Positions 22,516 through 32,900 of a stretch of 64,000 nucleotides of DNA are shown piece by piece. Within the stretch, counting starts at the first letter, position 1, and each line of letters opens with the position of its first letter. Under the pieces are notes generated by a model, which was not told the origin of the DNA, did no database searches, and saw nothing but the letters and a program-made list of their open reading frames with translations. The stretch is taken from positions 310,001 to 374,000 of the forward strand of contig JAVXUO010000473.1 in assembly GCA_033065855.1 (NCBI GenBank). Reading direction: 5' to 3'. The DNA comes from Escallonia rubra. Its lineage: Eukaryota; Streptophyta; Magnoliopsida; Escalloniales; Escalloniaceae. The translations under genes were made by a program, and so were the position numbers.

Positions 22516-24901
22516 CTACCAGTAGTCTATGCATGAACAAGAACCATTTTTAAAGTGATGAAAGCGATGCCGGTCTCTCACCACAATTTCACGATTAAAA
22601 ACTTTGGAGATGAGCTTTGCCGCAGCATGACAATCATTACATATTCGTAAGTTCTTCATTATCCTTATTGGGGTTGGTGGACTAGTAGCGATAAGCCCAA
22701 AGGCAATTGCAAGCTTCTCACTATGTCTAAACAGAGTTGTTTCCTTGTCCTCTTCATCAATGTCAAAGGAAACATCATTTGTATTGGGGGAATAACCCTG
22801 CATTTGTAATCTCCTAGCCATTTCATCCAGCATATCGTCAATCTCATCTATCCGAGGATGCGTCTTATCTCCTGCTAAGAATTCATGAACAACACCACCA
22901 GCTTCAATTATGCTGCAGCCCGGGATTTTAACGACGCCATGTTGCATCATCAGCCCTCTGACGTCCATAGCATCATCCCAATTACCTTTTGAAGCATACA
23001 CATTGGATAATAGAACGTGAAACCCATCATGGTCAGGCTGAAGGTCAATGAGTTTTCTGCCTACCCTTTCCCCCATTTCAGTGTCCCCATGTTTTTTACA
23101 AGCTCCGAGCAAGGCACCCCAAGTAGCAACATCTGGGACCATGGGCATACTGCCAATTAGTTCCTCTGCTTCTTTGAGCAACCCAGCACGTCCAAGAAGA
23201 TCAACCATGCATCCATAGTGTTTCACATTGGGCTCAATATGGTGTGTTCTAAGCATGCAATCAAAGTGGCGGCGCCCCTCATCGACTAAACCCATGTGCC
23301 GACAAGCACCAAGCACTGCAACAAAAGTTATCTCGTTAGGCACTACACCAGTTCTCTTCATCTCTGAAAACATTTCGAGTGACCTGTCTACCATGCCATT
23401 CATGGCGAAGCCAAGAATTAGAGCATTCCAAGAAGAAACTCCCTTTTCCTCCATTCCATAAAAGACATCCACTGCATTGTCCACACAACCACATTTCATG
23501 TACATGTCTATCAGTGTTGTACCAAGAATGACATCTACCTTTAGTCCATTCTTCCTTATGTAGGCATGCATCCATCTGCCTTGGTCAAGCGCAGCTAAGT
23601 GGGTGCAAGCAGAGATCACACTGACCAAAATGGTTTCATCGGGCCTAATGTCTTCAAGAAGCATATCCTGGAATAATTCTAAGGTCTCGGAGGAACGACC
23701 AAGTTGAGCATAACCGGATATCATTGCACTCCATGACACGATATCCTTTTCGGGCATTGAATCAAATAATGTCCTTGCCTTTTCAGCTGAACCACATTTC
23801 AAGTAACCAGAAACCATAGAGTTCCACGATATCTGGTCCAAGTGGTAACTAGCATCAAAAAGTTTCTGAGCAGCTATTATGTCGCCGCAATTTGCATACA
23901 TGTGAATCAAGGCATTTTGAAGGTTAACATAAGAGTCAATTCCAATCCTCAAAGCCAACCCATGGATCAACGCCCCAGTCTTAACAACCAACAGGTTTGC
24001 ACACGCGGAAAGAACACTAATTATCAGAACCTCGTCTACCGTAATTCCTCTAGCATACATTTCCGTAAACGTAGCTAAAGCCTCTTCATATTTCTCATTC
24101 TGGTCATAACAGGAAATCAACGCAGTCCACGAAACCAAATCTCGTTCATTCATTTCATCAAACAACTGGCGAGCTTTACTTACACGACCTGACCGACCAA
24201 ACAAGACAATCATAGAATTCGAAGCAATAACATTCTTTCTAGGCATCTGATCAAACATCAGCTTCGCCTCTTCTACATCTCCCATCTGAACATATCCCGC
24301 CAAAATGGAGTTCCAAGAAACCAAGTCTAGTACAGGCATTTCATCAAAAACTTTCCGCGCATCACTTATATCCCCACAAACAGCGTACATATTTATCAAC
24401 GTGTTTCCAACATAAACATCCGAATCAAAACCCATCTTGAACACATGACTGTGTATCTCTTTGCCCTCCAATGCGTCCACTCGAGTGGATACAGCTTGAA
24501 GTACAACAGGATAGGTGTACTTATCAGGACAAACATTATTTTCCACCATCAATTTGTATAACAAGATGGCCTTTTGTGGGTGGTTTCTCTGTGAATAAGC
24601 TCTCATCATGGAGTTCCAGATAAACCCGTTTGACCTTTCGAGGTGATTAAATATCTTATGAGAGTAATCAACGTGAATGAAGTTTGAATCAGTTGAGAAC
24701 TTAAGGAGTCTACTAGCAGCGAATGTGTCTTTGATGTATCCAGTGAGTATCATATGAGATAGGATCTGGTTGAATTGCTTGTGGGTTCTGCATTGGAGCA
24801 AATGGGTATCCAAGATTGAGAGATTTATGGTGGTTTTTAAGGTGGGTTTGGGGTACAATGTTGATTTAATAGCTGCGGAAACACTCTGCTTTGCTAAATT
24901 C

Positions 24902-24903
<2 letters not shown>
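22516..24903 (-). CDS. Pentatricopeptide repeat protein, DYW class
   Basis: One uninterrupted minus-strand exon of 795 residues from the ATG at 24903-24901 to a TAG at 22518-22516. A dense PLS array fills most of the protein (for example GNTLINMYAVCGDISDARKVF, FDEMPVLDLVSWNSILAGY, DMYMKCGCVDNAVDVF, YGCMVDLLGRAGLLKEAEEL). The E motifs and a full DYW domain follow, with the deaminase signature HSEKLAIAFG (the H.E pair), CNDCHAAAKLIS (the C..C pair) and the terminal CIDYW. The family performs C-to-U RNA editing in mitochondria or chloroplasts; the target here is unknown. The open frame continues upstream to 25056 through a microsatellite that would encode a Ser-Leu then Tyr-Ile repeat. I prefer the ATG right after it, because the extension looks like translated simple repeat. 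A hAT element lies about 220 bp upstream. Confidence 0.92.

Positions 24904-24962
<59 letters not shown>
24903..24962. repeat. Compound (TA)n(GA)n microsatellite abutting the PPR start codon
   Basis: About 23 bases of TA repeat run directly into about 36 bases of GA repeat. On the minus strand, which carries the gene, this is (CT)n then (TA)n ending exactly at the preferred start codon. Pyrimidine-rich CT tracts are common in plant leaders. Length variation here would change either the leader or an N-terminal extension. Confidence 0.95.
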
Positions 24963-24966
<4 letters not shown>

Positions 24967-25125
24967 AAAAGTGATTAGCGGAGTAGCACAAGGACGCTTG
25001 ATAGGGATTGGGCAGATGCTGTTTGTATGAATGTGGACTTCGGAGAGATCGGGCACCAGTTGTCATCGCCTGTCCGCTGTGTGTTCAGTTCACCCCCAAG
25101 TTCACATCGGCCCACACGGGGCGAG

Positions 25126-26169
25126 TAGACCTGACAAACGAGTAATACCCGGACGGATTCGTGTAAAAACGGATCGGGTAAATTTTACCCGATTTTTTTT
25201 CGGGTAGTCTTTTTATGGATCCGTACCCTACTCACACGGAACGGGTATTACTTGCGGGTAATGAGCAAATTTTCAATTAATTTTTTTAATATATTCAGAT
25301 TCTAGCTAGCTACTGTTAGGCAGATTTTTCTCTTCTTGCTTCTTTTGCCTCTTTAATTTTTAATATTACGTTAATTGTTAAATGCCTTAAAATCAATTAC
25401 AACATCCATCTACAGCACCACCCACAAATTCACAATCCAAAATAATATAATTAAACCTTAAACAACTACATGAATCTATCTACAATCCAAAATAATACAA
25501 TTAAACCTTAACACAGGTACAAGATCACATGCAGAAATCCATTTAGCTTCTCAATCGACAGTCGATCTGTGACTGTGACCGAGAAAAATTCGAGTCTGCG
25601 ACTGAGTGAGGTGAATACTGAGAAGAGATAGAGTCGCAGCGGCAGCAGCAGAGCAGGAAGGAGACTGTGGCGGCAGATCGGCGGCGGAACTGGTCGAAGA
25701 CATCTCCGGCGGATCTGCGGCGGAGCGGTTGAAGACATCTCCGGCGGATCTGCGGCGTAGCTTGGTCGTCGATGGAGAGAATGACGCCGTAGGAGAGAGA
25801 GCGCCGTCGATCGGGAGAGTGATGCCGTGGCAGAGAGAGCACCGTCGATCGAGAGAGTGACGTCGTGGGAGAAAGAGAGAGTGTGTGTTCAATGAAATAG
25901 GGGAGGCGCAACAAAGGAGATAGAGATTAGAGAATGAGGTAGGAGCGGCGCAAGAGAGGAGGCAGAGAATGAGTGAATGAACTGGAAACCCTAGCACTTT
26001 ACTTATATAGTAAAAAAAATACGGGTAGCCCGGATAAACCGTATCCGACCCGAATAAACCCAGAAATTACGGGTCGGTTCGGGTACGGGTCTGTTTTACA
26101 CGGGTCTTCAAAGTATGTACCCGTACCCGGGTTTTTTGGCCGGGTACGGGCCTTTTTTTGCCAGGTCTA
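25126..26169. mobile_element. Non-autonomous hAT element
   Basis: Perfect 8-bp direct repeats GGGGCGAG flank the element at 25118-25125 and 26170-26177. The ends form a short terminal inverted repeat, TAGACCTGACAAA at the left and TTTTGCCAGGTCTA at the right. Both subterminal regions are crowded with ACCCG/CGGGT motifs, as is common in plant hAT elements where they bind transposase. The 1,044-bp interior has a Ser/Arg-rich low-complexity stretch near 25510-25990 but no transposase. It sits in the promoter region of the DYW gene. Confidence 0.92.
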
Positions 26170-26177
26170 GGGGCGAG

Positions 26178-26629
26178 GTAGAGTGGTATCTAGTACGAGT
26201 AATTTTCGAGCTGGGAAGGTGCCCCTTGCTACCGGCTCTCCATACAGACTTTTTAACTATTTTTTAATTTTAAATTAAATCAATGTTCAACTTTCGCTGC
26301 CACTCTTGCTTAATTAACGGATAACTCAAGTTAATAGCACTCAACAATAGATCATTGAAATAGTTAATTGACACTCCACCTTGACCTCGTTATCTTGTGA
26401 TGAGTTCTCGTCGAACGTTCTAAAAACAACGTGTTTAAGGCTATTTGCTCAAAAATCTCATCTCCTTCGTTCAACTCAAAACGTACCATGTTATCTAACT
26501 TATAATGTGCATTTTGAGTTTCTATATGGTCTTTGCTGAGGATAGTCCTAATGTCACTTCCCTTTTTATTGATGCTCCTTCTGTGAAATTACAAGTGACT
26601 TTACCTCTGGATAAGTTAGTTTACACTAA
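26178..26629. other. Spacer without recognised genes
   Basis: AT-rich sequence between two mobile elements. A short open stretch before 26627 (ending TLPLDKLVYTK) has no recognisable homology. Confidence 0.35.
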
Positions 26630-27049
26630 GGGTATGTTTGAAACCTATTTGGTTTTTTGGTGCAGTTTGCAAAGTTTTGAAAACTCTTACTTTTTTGGGC
26701 TGTTTGATTCAGTTTTGGTTATAAAGAAATGGACAAGAGTTTCAAAACTAGGCCCATTTTAAAAAAACCCGCTTTTGAACGTTTGTCTAGTTTACAAAGC
26801 TAATTTTCACACGTTTTTGGGAAGCTCTATTAATGAGGTCGAGGCATCAAACCTCACTAGCAGCAAAAGAAGCGAATTTTCGTGCGGAGTATATAAGCCT
26901 TCTAATTGGGGTCGCCTTTCTTTTCTCATTTGCTCCTCCATAACCGCCTGCTCAACTCCATTGCCTCCATCTCCCATCCTATTTCACCGCCCACCACCTC
27001 CATCTCCTTTTTCTGGTGGAGCTACAACTCTAAAGGTATGTTTCCTCTT

Positions 27050-28012
27050 TTCGACCACGAACCGGTCCTGGTTGCATCTTATAGAGTTGTTAAAATATTT
27101 AAATGCGCCAAACACGTAACACGTAGTGGGTTTGGAAACAGATCGTACAAAAATATTCGAAAATTCTGATAAAGGATTCTTGTTGTTACGAATCTCTAAC
27201 ATGCTTGATCTTTTTTGCATATACGAAAACGGCTACTAGAGTCGAGTTCTTCGTCCACGAACCAAATTCTAGAACTTGGTGATGTTCTAGAGAGAGTGGA
27301 ACAGAAGGAGTGATTGTCTTGTGACTTATTGTATTGTGACTTATTTTCTTGGAATATCTCTAACCTTTATATGGAGATAGTATTAATCTCAAACACTTAG
27401 GAGATAAAAGACCGTATTTATCTCAAACACTTAGGAGATGGAAATTCTCTAATTAACTGTAATAATCCTGACTAACAAATACACATTATCTGTTAGTGGG
27501 CAGATAATGGGTCCACCGACCCAATTTGTTAACAAGGGTAAATGTCTTGGTAGTGGTTTCCATAGCCTTGCTACTAGATCGCAAATTTGAAAGCCAATTG
27601 AAGCAATTTCAGCCGGGTTTTGAGAATGTTGGGGAACTGAACAATTAGAGGGAGCTGTAACCCCAGCCCGCGAAAGACTCATGGTCCGAAACCTTCTTCA
27701 CAACCTTAATCAAATCAATCTCTTGGTGATAAATGGTGTTCGTTCCGTATGGACAAACGACACATTGCTCGAGTAGTTGATGGAGAAGTAGGGAGCGCCC
27801 CATCCGTCAATCTTGTAGATGGACGAGAAAAGTGATGGAGACCAACGGGAGAGGTCAGGGGTGGTAGTTATAGTGGTGGTGATGTTTGTCAGTGAAGGTA
27901 CGCCAGAGAATGGCTCCGGGGTGGGAAGAGAGTTATCCCATGCAAAGGCGGCAGCGGCATAATCGGGAGGAGGAGGAAATGGGGCATCAGCGCAACATGC
28001 CACGATCGACAT
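27050..28012 (-). pseudogene. Arginine decarboxylase 5' fragment, interrupted and frameshifted
   Basis: From a start-like ATG at 28012 the minus strand reads [53 protein letters not shown], then in a shifted frame [32 protein letters not shown] and QGYGNHYQDIYPC. After a 439-bp insertion it resumes with RCNQDRFVVE and stops at about 27050. This is the order of the N-terminal part of plant arginine decarboxylase, the pyridoxal-phosphate enzyme that starts one route to putrescine. Frameshifts, stops and the insertion disable it and the catalytic core is missing. It appears to have been captured by the surrounding element. Confidence 0.82.
27094..27532. mobile_element. Insertion within the arginine decarboxylase fragment, LTR-like
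   Basis: This block splits the decarboxylase homology between IYPC and RCNQD. TTGTTAA occurs at both edges (27087-27093 and 27526-27532). Read on the minus strand it contains a TATAAAGG motif and terminal TGTTA/TAACA-like sequences that recall a retrotransposon long terminal repeat. The family is unproven. Confidence 0.5.
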
Positions 28013-28622
28013 CTCTTTCTCGATCTGTTTATCAAATTGAGAAAATAATGAAAGAATGTTTTAGAAAGGTCTGTTTATCTCAACAATTCATTGTTGAGAT
28101 TCGTTTAATACCACTTGAGTCTTATGGATGTAAGAAAATTATGAGACTTGCGAAATGTTATGTGTTTCAATCGTTCAAATTTATAAGACATAATATATTT
28201 GAATTTTATTGTTGAGTTTTGACACATTTTTGTAATATTTATTTAAATGAGAATGTATCCAAAACTCAAAGAGTTTCCAGTCAAACGCTTTTGGTTTTTC
28301 AGTTTTTTGAAAATTGAAACTATGTCAACGTCCAACAGTTTTTAAACTGGTAAAAAAAAAACCAAAACTCTTTTTAGTTTTAAAAAAAAAAACCTCAAAA
28401 TTTGTCAAACACTACCTAGGTGTAGTTGAAGGAAAAAAATAAAATAAAAAGTGCCGATAGAACTACCCTTTCATTAGCTGAAAATAAAAATGATCGAATG
28501 GAACAAGGGAGAGGTGGGACCGGACGTTGTGGTGCCTACTAGTTTTCAAATATGTTAGGTTTGGGATAGTTGTTGTTTTAACTTTTTAGCTATGAAGCTT
28601 CTTGATGGCTAATTATCACTTT

Positions 28623-29795
28623 TGGTGTTACAGAATTACCTATTTATAATGTTGACACTTAGCATCATGAGAAAATTGTTATAGAATAACGCAATGCAAA
28701 AAAATTAAATAGTCAATAACTACATATAAGGACATTCCACAATTCATCCATTCATTAAAAATGTAGTTAAAATAAAATCTAAAGACCAAGTTTTATATTA
28801 TAAAAATACCATATTATTAACTTTATATTTACAGACGCATCGCATGTGCCTCGATAACTAGTACTACTTACAAAAAGAACAACCTTTTTAGTGTAACATA
28901 ATTTTTGTGTGTTAGGCAATTACTTATCTAAAATATTGACACTTGGTATCATAAGAAAATTGTAATAGAATGACGCAATACAAAAATTTTAATAGTACTC
29001 CCTCCGTCCCTGAAAATTTGATCTGATTTCCTTTTTGCGCCGTCCAACAAAAATTGATCACTTCCAAATTAAGAAAGATTTTGTAGGTATTTTTATATAT
29101 TTACATTTTTTTTATTCTATTTCTCTCTCCACATTTAACTCTCTACCAACTCATTTTCTCTCTCCTGACCCACCACTTTACACTTTTTAATTCTATTTAT
29201 CTCTTTATATTTAACACTTTACCAACTAATTTTTTTCTCTCCTGACCCACTCTCTTCCCTCCTATCTCTAAAGGGTAAAATGGAAAAACACACAATATAT
29301 AACATAAATCATTAATATGCGTGCAAAATCAAACGGATCAAAATTTAAAGGACGGATGGAGTAAATAACTACCTATAAGGACATTCCGCAATTCAAGGTT
29401 CGTTAGAAATGTTGTTAAAATAAAATCTAAATGCCAAGTTTGATATTATTAAAATATCATATTACTAACTTCATTTTTACACACGCATCGCATGTGCCTC
29501 GATAACTAGTACTACTTATAAAGAAAATAACATTTTTAGTGTAACATCACTTTTTTGTGTTGTGTAACTATTTATCTAAAATGTTGACACTTAGCATCAT
29601 AAGAAAATTGTTAAAAAATAACACCATACAAGAACTTATATAGTAAATAACTACCTACAAAAAACATATTTGGCTTTCACGATTGAAGATTTATTAAAAC
29701 CGTAGTTAAAATTAAATTTAAAGACTAAGTTCGATACGATAAAAATATCACATCACTCACTTCAATTTTACACGTGCACCGCGCGTGTGCCCAAA
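28623..29795. repeat. Three tandem copies of a Helitron-end-like unit of about 280 bp
   Basis: Copies begin near 28623, 28905 and 29556, each with TTGACACTTAGCATCAT or a close variant. Copies 1 and 2 finish with CGCATCGCATGTGCCTCGAT followed by AACTAGTACTACTTA. A short GC-rich hairpin followed by CTAGT resembles the 3' end of plant Helitrons. Copy 3 has CACCGCGCGTGTGCCC but lacks the CTAGT. Copy 2 is split by a Stowaway-like element (28998-29361). Confidence 0.65.
28998..29361. mobile_element. Stowaway-like miniature element
   Basis: Terminal inverted repeats CTCCCTCCGTCC and GGACGGATGGAG, flanked by TA on both sides (28996-28997 and 29362-29363), are the hallmark of Stowaway elements of the Tc1/mariner group. 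The element lies inside the second of three tandem repeats; the first copy shows the uninterrupted site (AATAGTCAATAACTAC). Confidence 0.92.
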
Positions 29796-29969
29796 ATTCT
29801 TAGGACGACCCTATTACAATGAAATGAAGTTCTACAGTGCCACTCGGGCACCCGGCCCATTTCGTTTAACCCTGGCTGGTCCGGCCATCACTCTTCTTAG
29901 TTCTTACTCACAAAACGCCATAAACAATTATATTCACACCTATCCATCTCCCGCCATTTGTCTCCAACA

Positions 29970-32900
29970 ATGGACCACTTTCCAAAGGGCACCGAAGTGG
30001 AGATCAGCAGCAACGAGGAGGGCTTCCGCGGCTCCTGGTACGCGGGCACCGTGATCCGCCCCTCGAACCCCAAGAACAAGGTCCTGGTTCAGTACAGAAC
30101 CCTGACCGACGGCTCGCGGCCCCTCCGGGAGGTGTTCGACGCGGTGCAGCTCCGCCCCCCGCCGCCACGAGAGCGCCGCCGTAGCTTCGAGTTCAGCGAG
30201 GAGGTGGACGCGTACAACCGCGACGGGTGGTGGGAGGGGGTGGTGACCAGGGTGCTCGCCGGCGGCAGGTACGCCGTGTACTTCAGGGCCACGAGGGAGG
30301 AGATGGAGTTCGGGGAGTCGGAGCTCCGGCTCCACCGCGAGTGGGTCAAGGGCTCGTGGGTTCCGCCGCTCGAAGAAGAGGTATTTACTGTATTTCAGTT
30401 GTTTTTAAATGCGTTTGCGGATGAGGGTTTTTTACAATGTAAGCGGTTAGATCTGCATGCGTCTGTGTTGATTTAGGTAATTGATGTTGGTCTCCCTCAT
30501 TTTCATTGGATTTGACATTTTACGAACGCCCAGGATAAGTTTAGTGCAGGTAAATGTTGACTTGCTCATTGTTTTTACCTAGCTTGACTTGTCAAACGAT
30601 ATCTTTAGGTTTATTTCGTGATTACATGGTACTACATCTACCTTAGAAAACCTTAGAAACTTGTAGGTATATCAGATTTTTCCCCTCCGACTTTTTGCTA
30701 GTTTTTAGGGTAGATATCTTGTATACATATGTTGACTTTTTGTGAATCACCAAATGACATGTACGGCAAAAGGAGAAAATCCAATGGAACATAGCGAGTA
30801 TCAAATCTGATCTCTCTCCATTTTGGTTTTCCTTGAGCAAGTGTAAGGTTGCTCCATCGTGATCTATGGGCCACCTGTTTGAATCACGGAAACCTCCCTT
30901 GCACTTACTGCCCCAAGCTCCTTAATAGTGGTAGCCTTGTGCGCTGGGCTTTGTCTTGATCAGGAATGAGCTGGTTAGAACATCTGTGATGAGGTCGTTT
31001 GGTTGTTATATGCACATTATCTTTTTCTTATTGATGTAGTAGAACAATGATGGAATTCAGATTAATTGCATATAAAACCTTATGGTTTGGGACTTCGGAT
31101 CCATGCCTCGCATAGCACCTTACAACTTCTATTTTTGGCACCGAGCACTCTGATCATCTTATGTGGTGCACAATTCACCAATTGACTGATTCCCGTCCTT
31201 AGTTGCACAAAACTTGGGTGGGAGAGGGAGTGGGTGCGAGGTTCTGAAGCGGGAGCGCGAGTAGTATAGTGGGTTTTTGGGTGGGAGCGGGAACGGGTGC
31301 GAGAGTCGGGAGCGATGTTCCGGGGCGGGAGCGTCACCAGAATTGGAGAATCCTGCCACTAAGTTCCCGTCCAATTAATCAAACAAGAACGGAAAAAAAA
31401 AAAATTCGAACCCTTAACTTGTACATATGGTTTTTAATTTAGGACTAATTACACCTATGTCCCTGAGGTTTGGGGGTAATTACACGCGAGGACAATAGTT
31501 TGCAATAATTACACTTATGTCCGTTGACCAAACGGAATACAAAAATACTTAACGGTTTTGACAAAAAGACTTGATTGCCCCTGACTTTAAAATAAAATAC
31601 CATCCATCCCTATCCCTTTCATCTGCTAACTTAAGTGTAAGCTCTGCTTATCAAACTGCTCAAGCAAAAATCAGAGATATGACAAGAACATGCCAAATCT
31701 AATTCAGATCAAGTGGAATAAAATACTACCAGGTCCAATAAATACATGCATCCAATTCATATCTAGATTTAAACCGGAAATCACCACCCCATCATCTGTG
31801 GGAAAACCTTTACCAGTTCATCATTCGCCGAATAGAAGGTACCGACTCAAAATCTGAGTTATGTTGTTGTTTGCAGCGAAGGCCCATGGAGCGGTGGGTA
31901 TGGAAATGGGTCGGCGAAGGGGTACGGCAGTTAGGGTGGAGTGGATTTTGTAGCCGGGGTGGGTAGAGGGAGGGTCAACGGCGTGGGTAGCGGCTATATC
32001 ATTGTGCGGCTGTGGCTGTAATGGCGCCGGCAAGGAGAGAGAGGGGGTGAGCTGGGGGAAGGGAGGGGTAGGCAGCGGGTTTGTGGGGAAGGGAGGGGGC
32101 CCCGGGGCTGTGGGAGGTGTCGGCAGGGTGGGGACAGATAGGCGCCGGCGGGGTGGGGACAGAGAGGCGCCGGCGGCTAGGTAGGGGATGACTTAGATTG
32201 AAGAGTAACCCTAATTTAATTTCTAAATTAGGGTTTCAAATCAGGGTTTTGAAGCCCTAATTTGCAAATTAGGGTTTTGAAACCCTAATTGGCAGATTGA
32301 GACCCTTTGAGAAATTGCAGATTGAATTGAAGCTCTAATTTGCAAATTGGGGTTTTGAAACCCTAATTGGTAGATTGAATTTTTAAAATATTATGTATAT
32401 AAAGTACAAGGGGTAGTATCGTCATTTTAAAAATACGTATTGATGACATCATAAAAAAGTACACTTTTTGGACGGAACCCTGACGGATGGACACAGGTGA
32501 TATATTTGAAACACTTTTGGTCACGGAATGTTACATTTTGAAACTTTGTGTCCTTGACTGTAATTACCCCCTAGCCTCAGGGACATATGTGTAATTAGCC
32601 CTTTAATTTATACCACTTAATAGATTTTGGCAGCTTCACTGTTTCAAACCAGCAAGGGCAGGGCCAAGCATGGGAATTACACTGCAATTCTATTGTAGCA
32701 AATGACCATAAATTAGTGAATTGTGCACCAAATTAGAAGTTCAAGGTGATGGTGCAAAAATAAAAAATTGAAGGTGCTAGACGCACATGAAACCGTGCTA
32801 TAATTTCAACCTCCATGAGATTCAAATGGAGATTGAAGTCCAAGAGTTTAGTCTTTGATTGTTCAGATAAACGGACAAAATGGCAATGATGTTGCTCAGG

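Larger units (their letters stand above)
26630..28416. mobile_element. TIR element carrying an arginine decarboxylase fragment, PIF/Harbinger-like
   Basis: The left end GGGTATGTTTGA and the right end TCAAACACTACC form a short imperfect inverted repeat. TAA (26627-26629) and TAG (28417-28419) flank it, consistent with a 3-bp target duplication carrying one mutation. The subterminal regions are also roughly complementary, with T-rich runs at the left and A-rich at the right. The interior holds a decayed arginine decarboxylase fragment on the minus strand. No transposase is seen. The superfamily is uncertain because the duplication is short and imperfect. Confidence 0.55.

Noticed and set aside
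24903-25056. Upstream ATG at 25056 as the start of the DYW protein
   Set aside because: It would add 51 residues dominated by translated microsatellite; the ATG at 24903 gives a normal N-terminus. The possibility is kept as a finding.
25508-25997. Overlapping Ser/Arg-rich minus-strand frames inside the hAT element at 25126-26169
   Set aside because: Low-complexity sequence open in several frames and without transposase motifs; not a gene.
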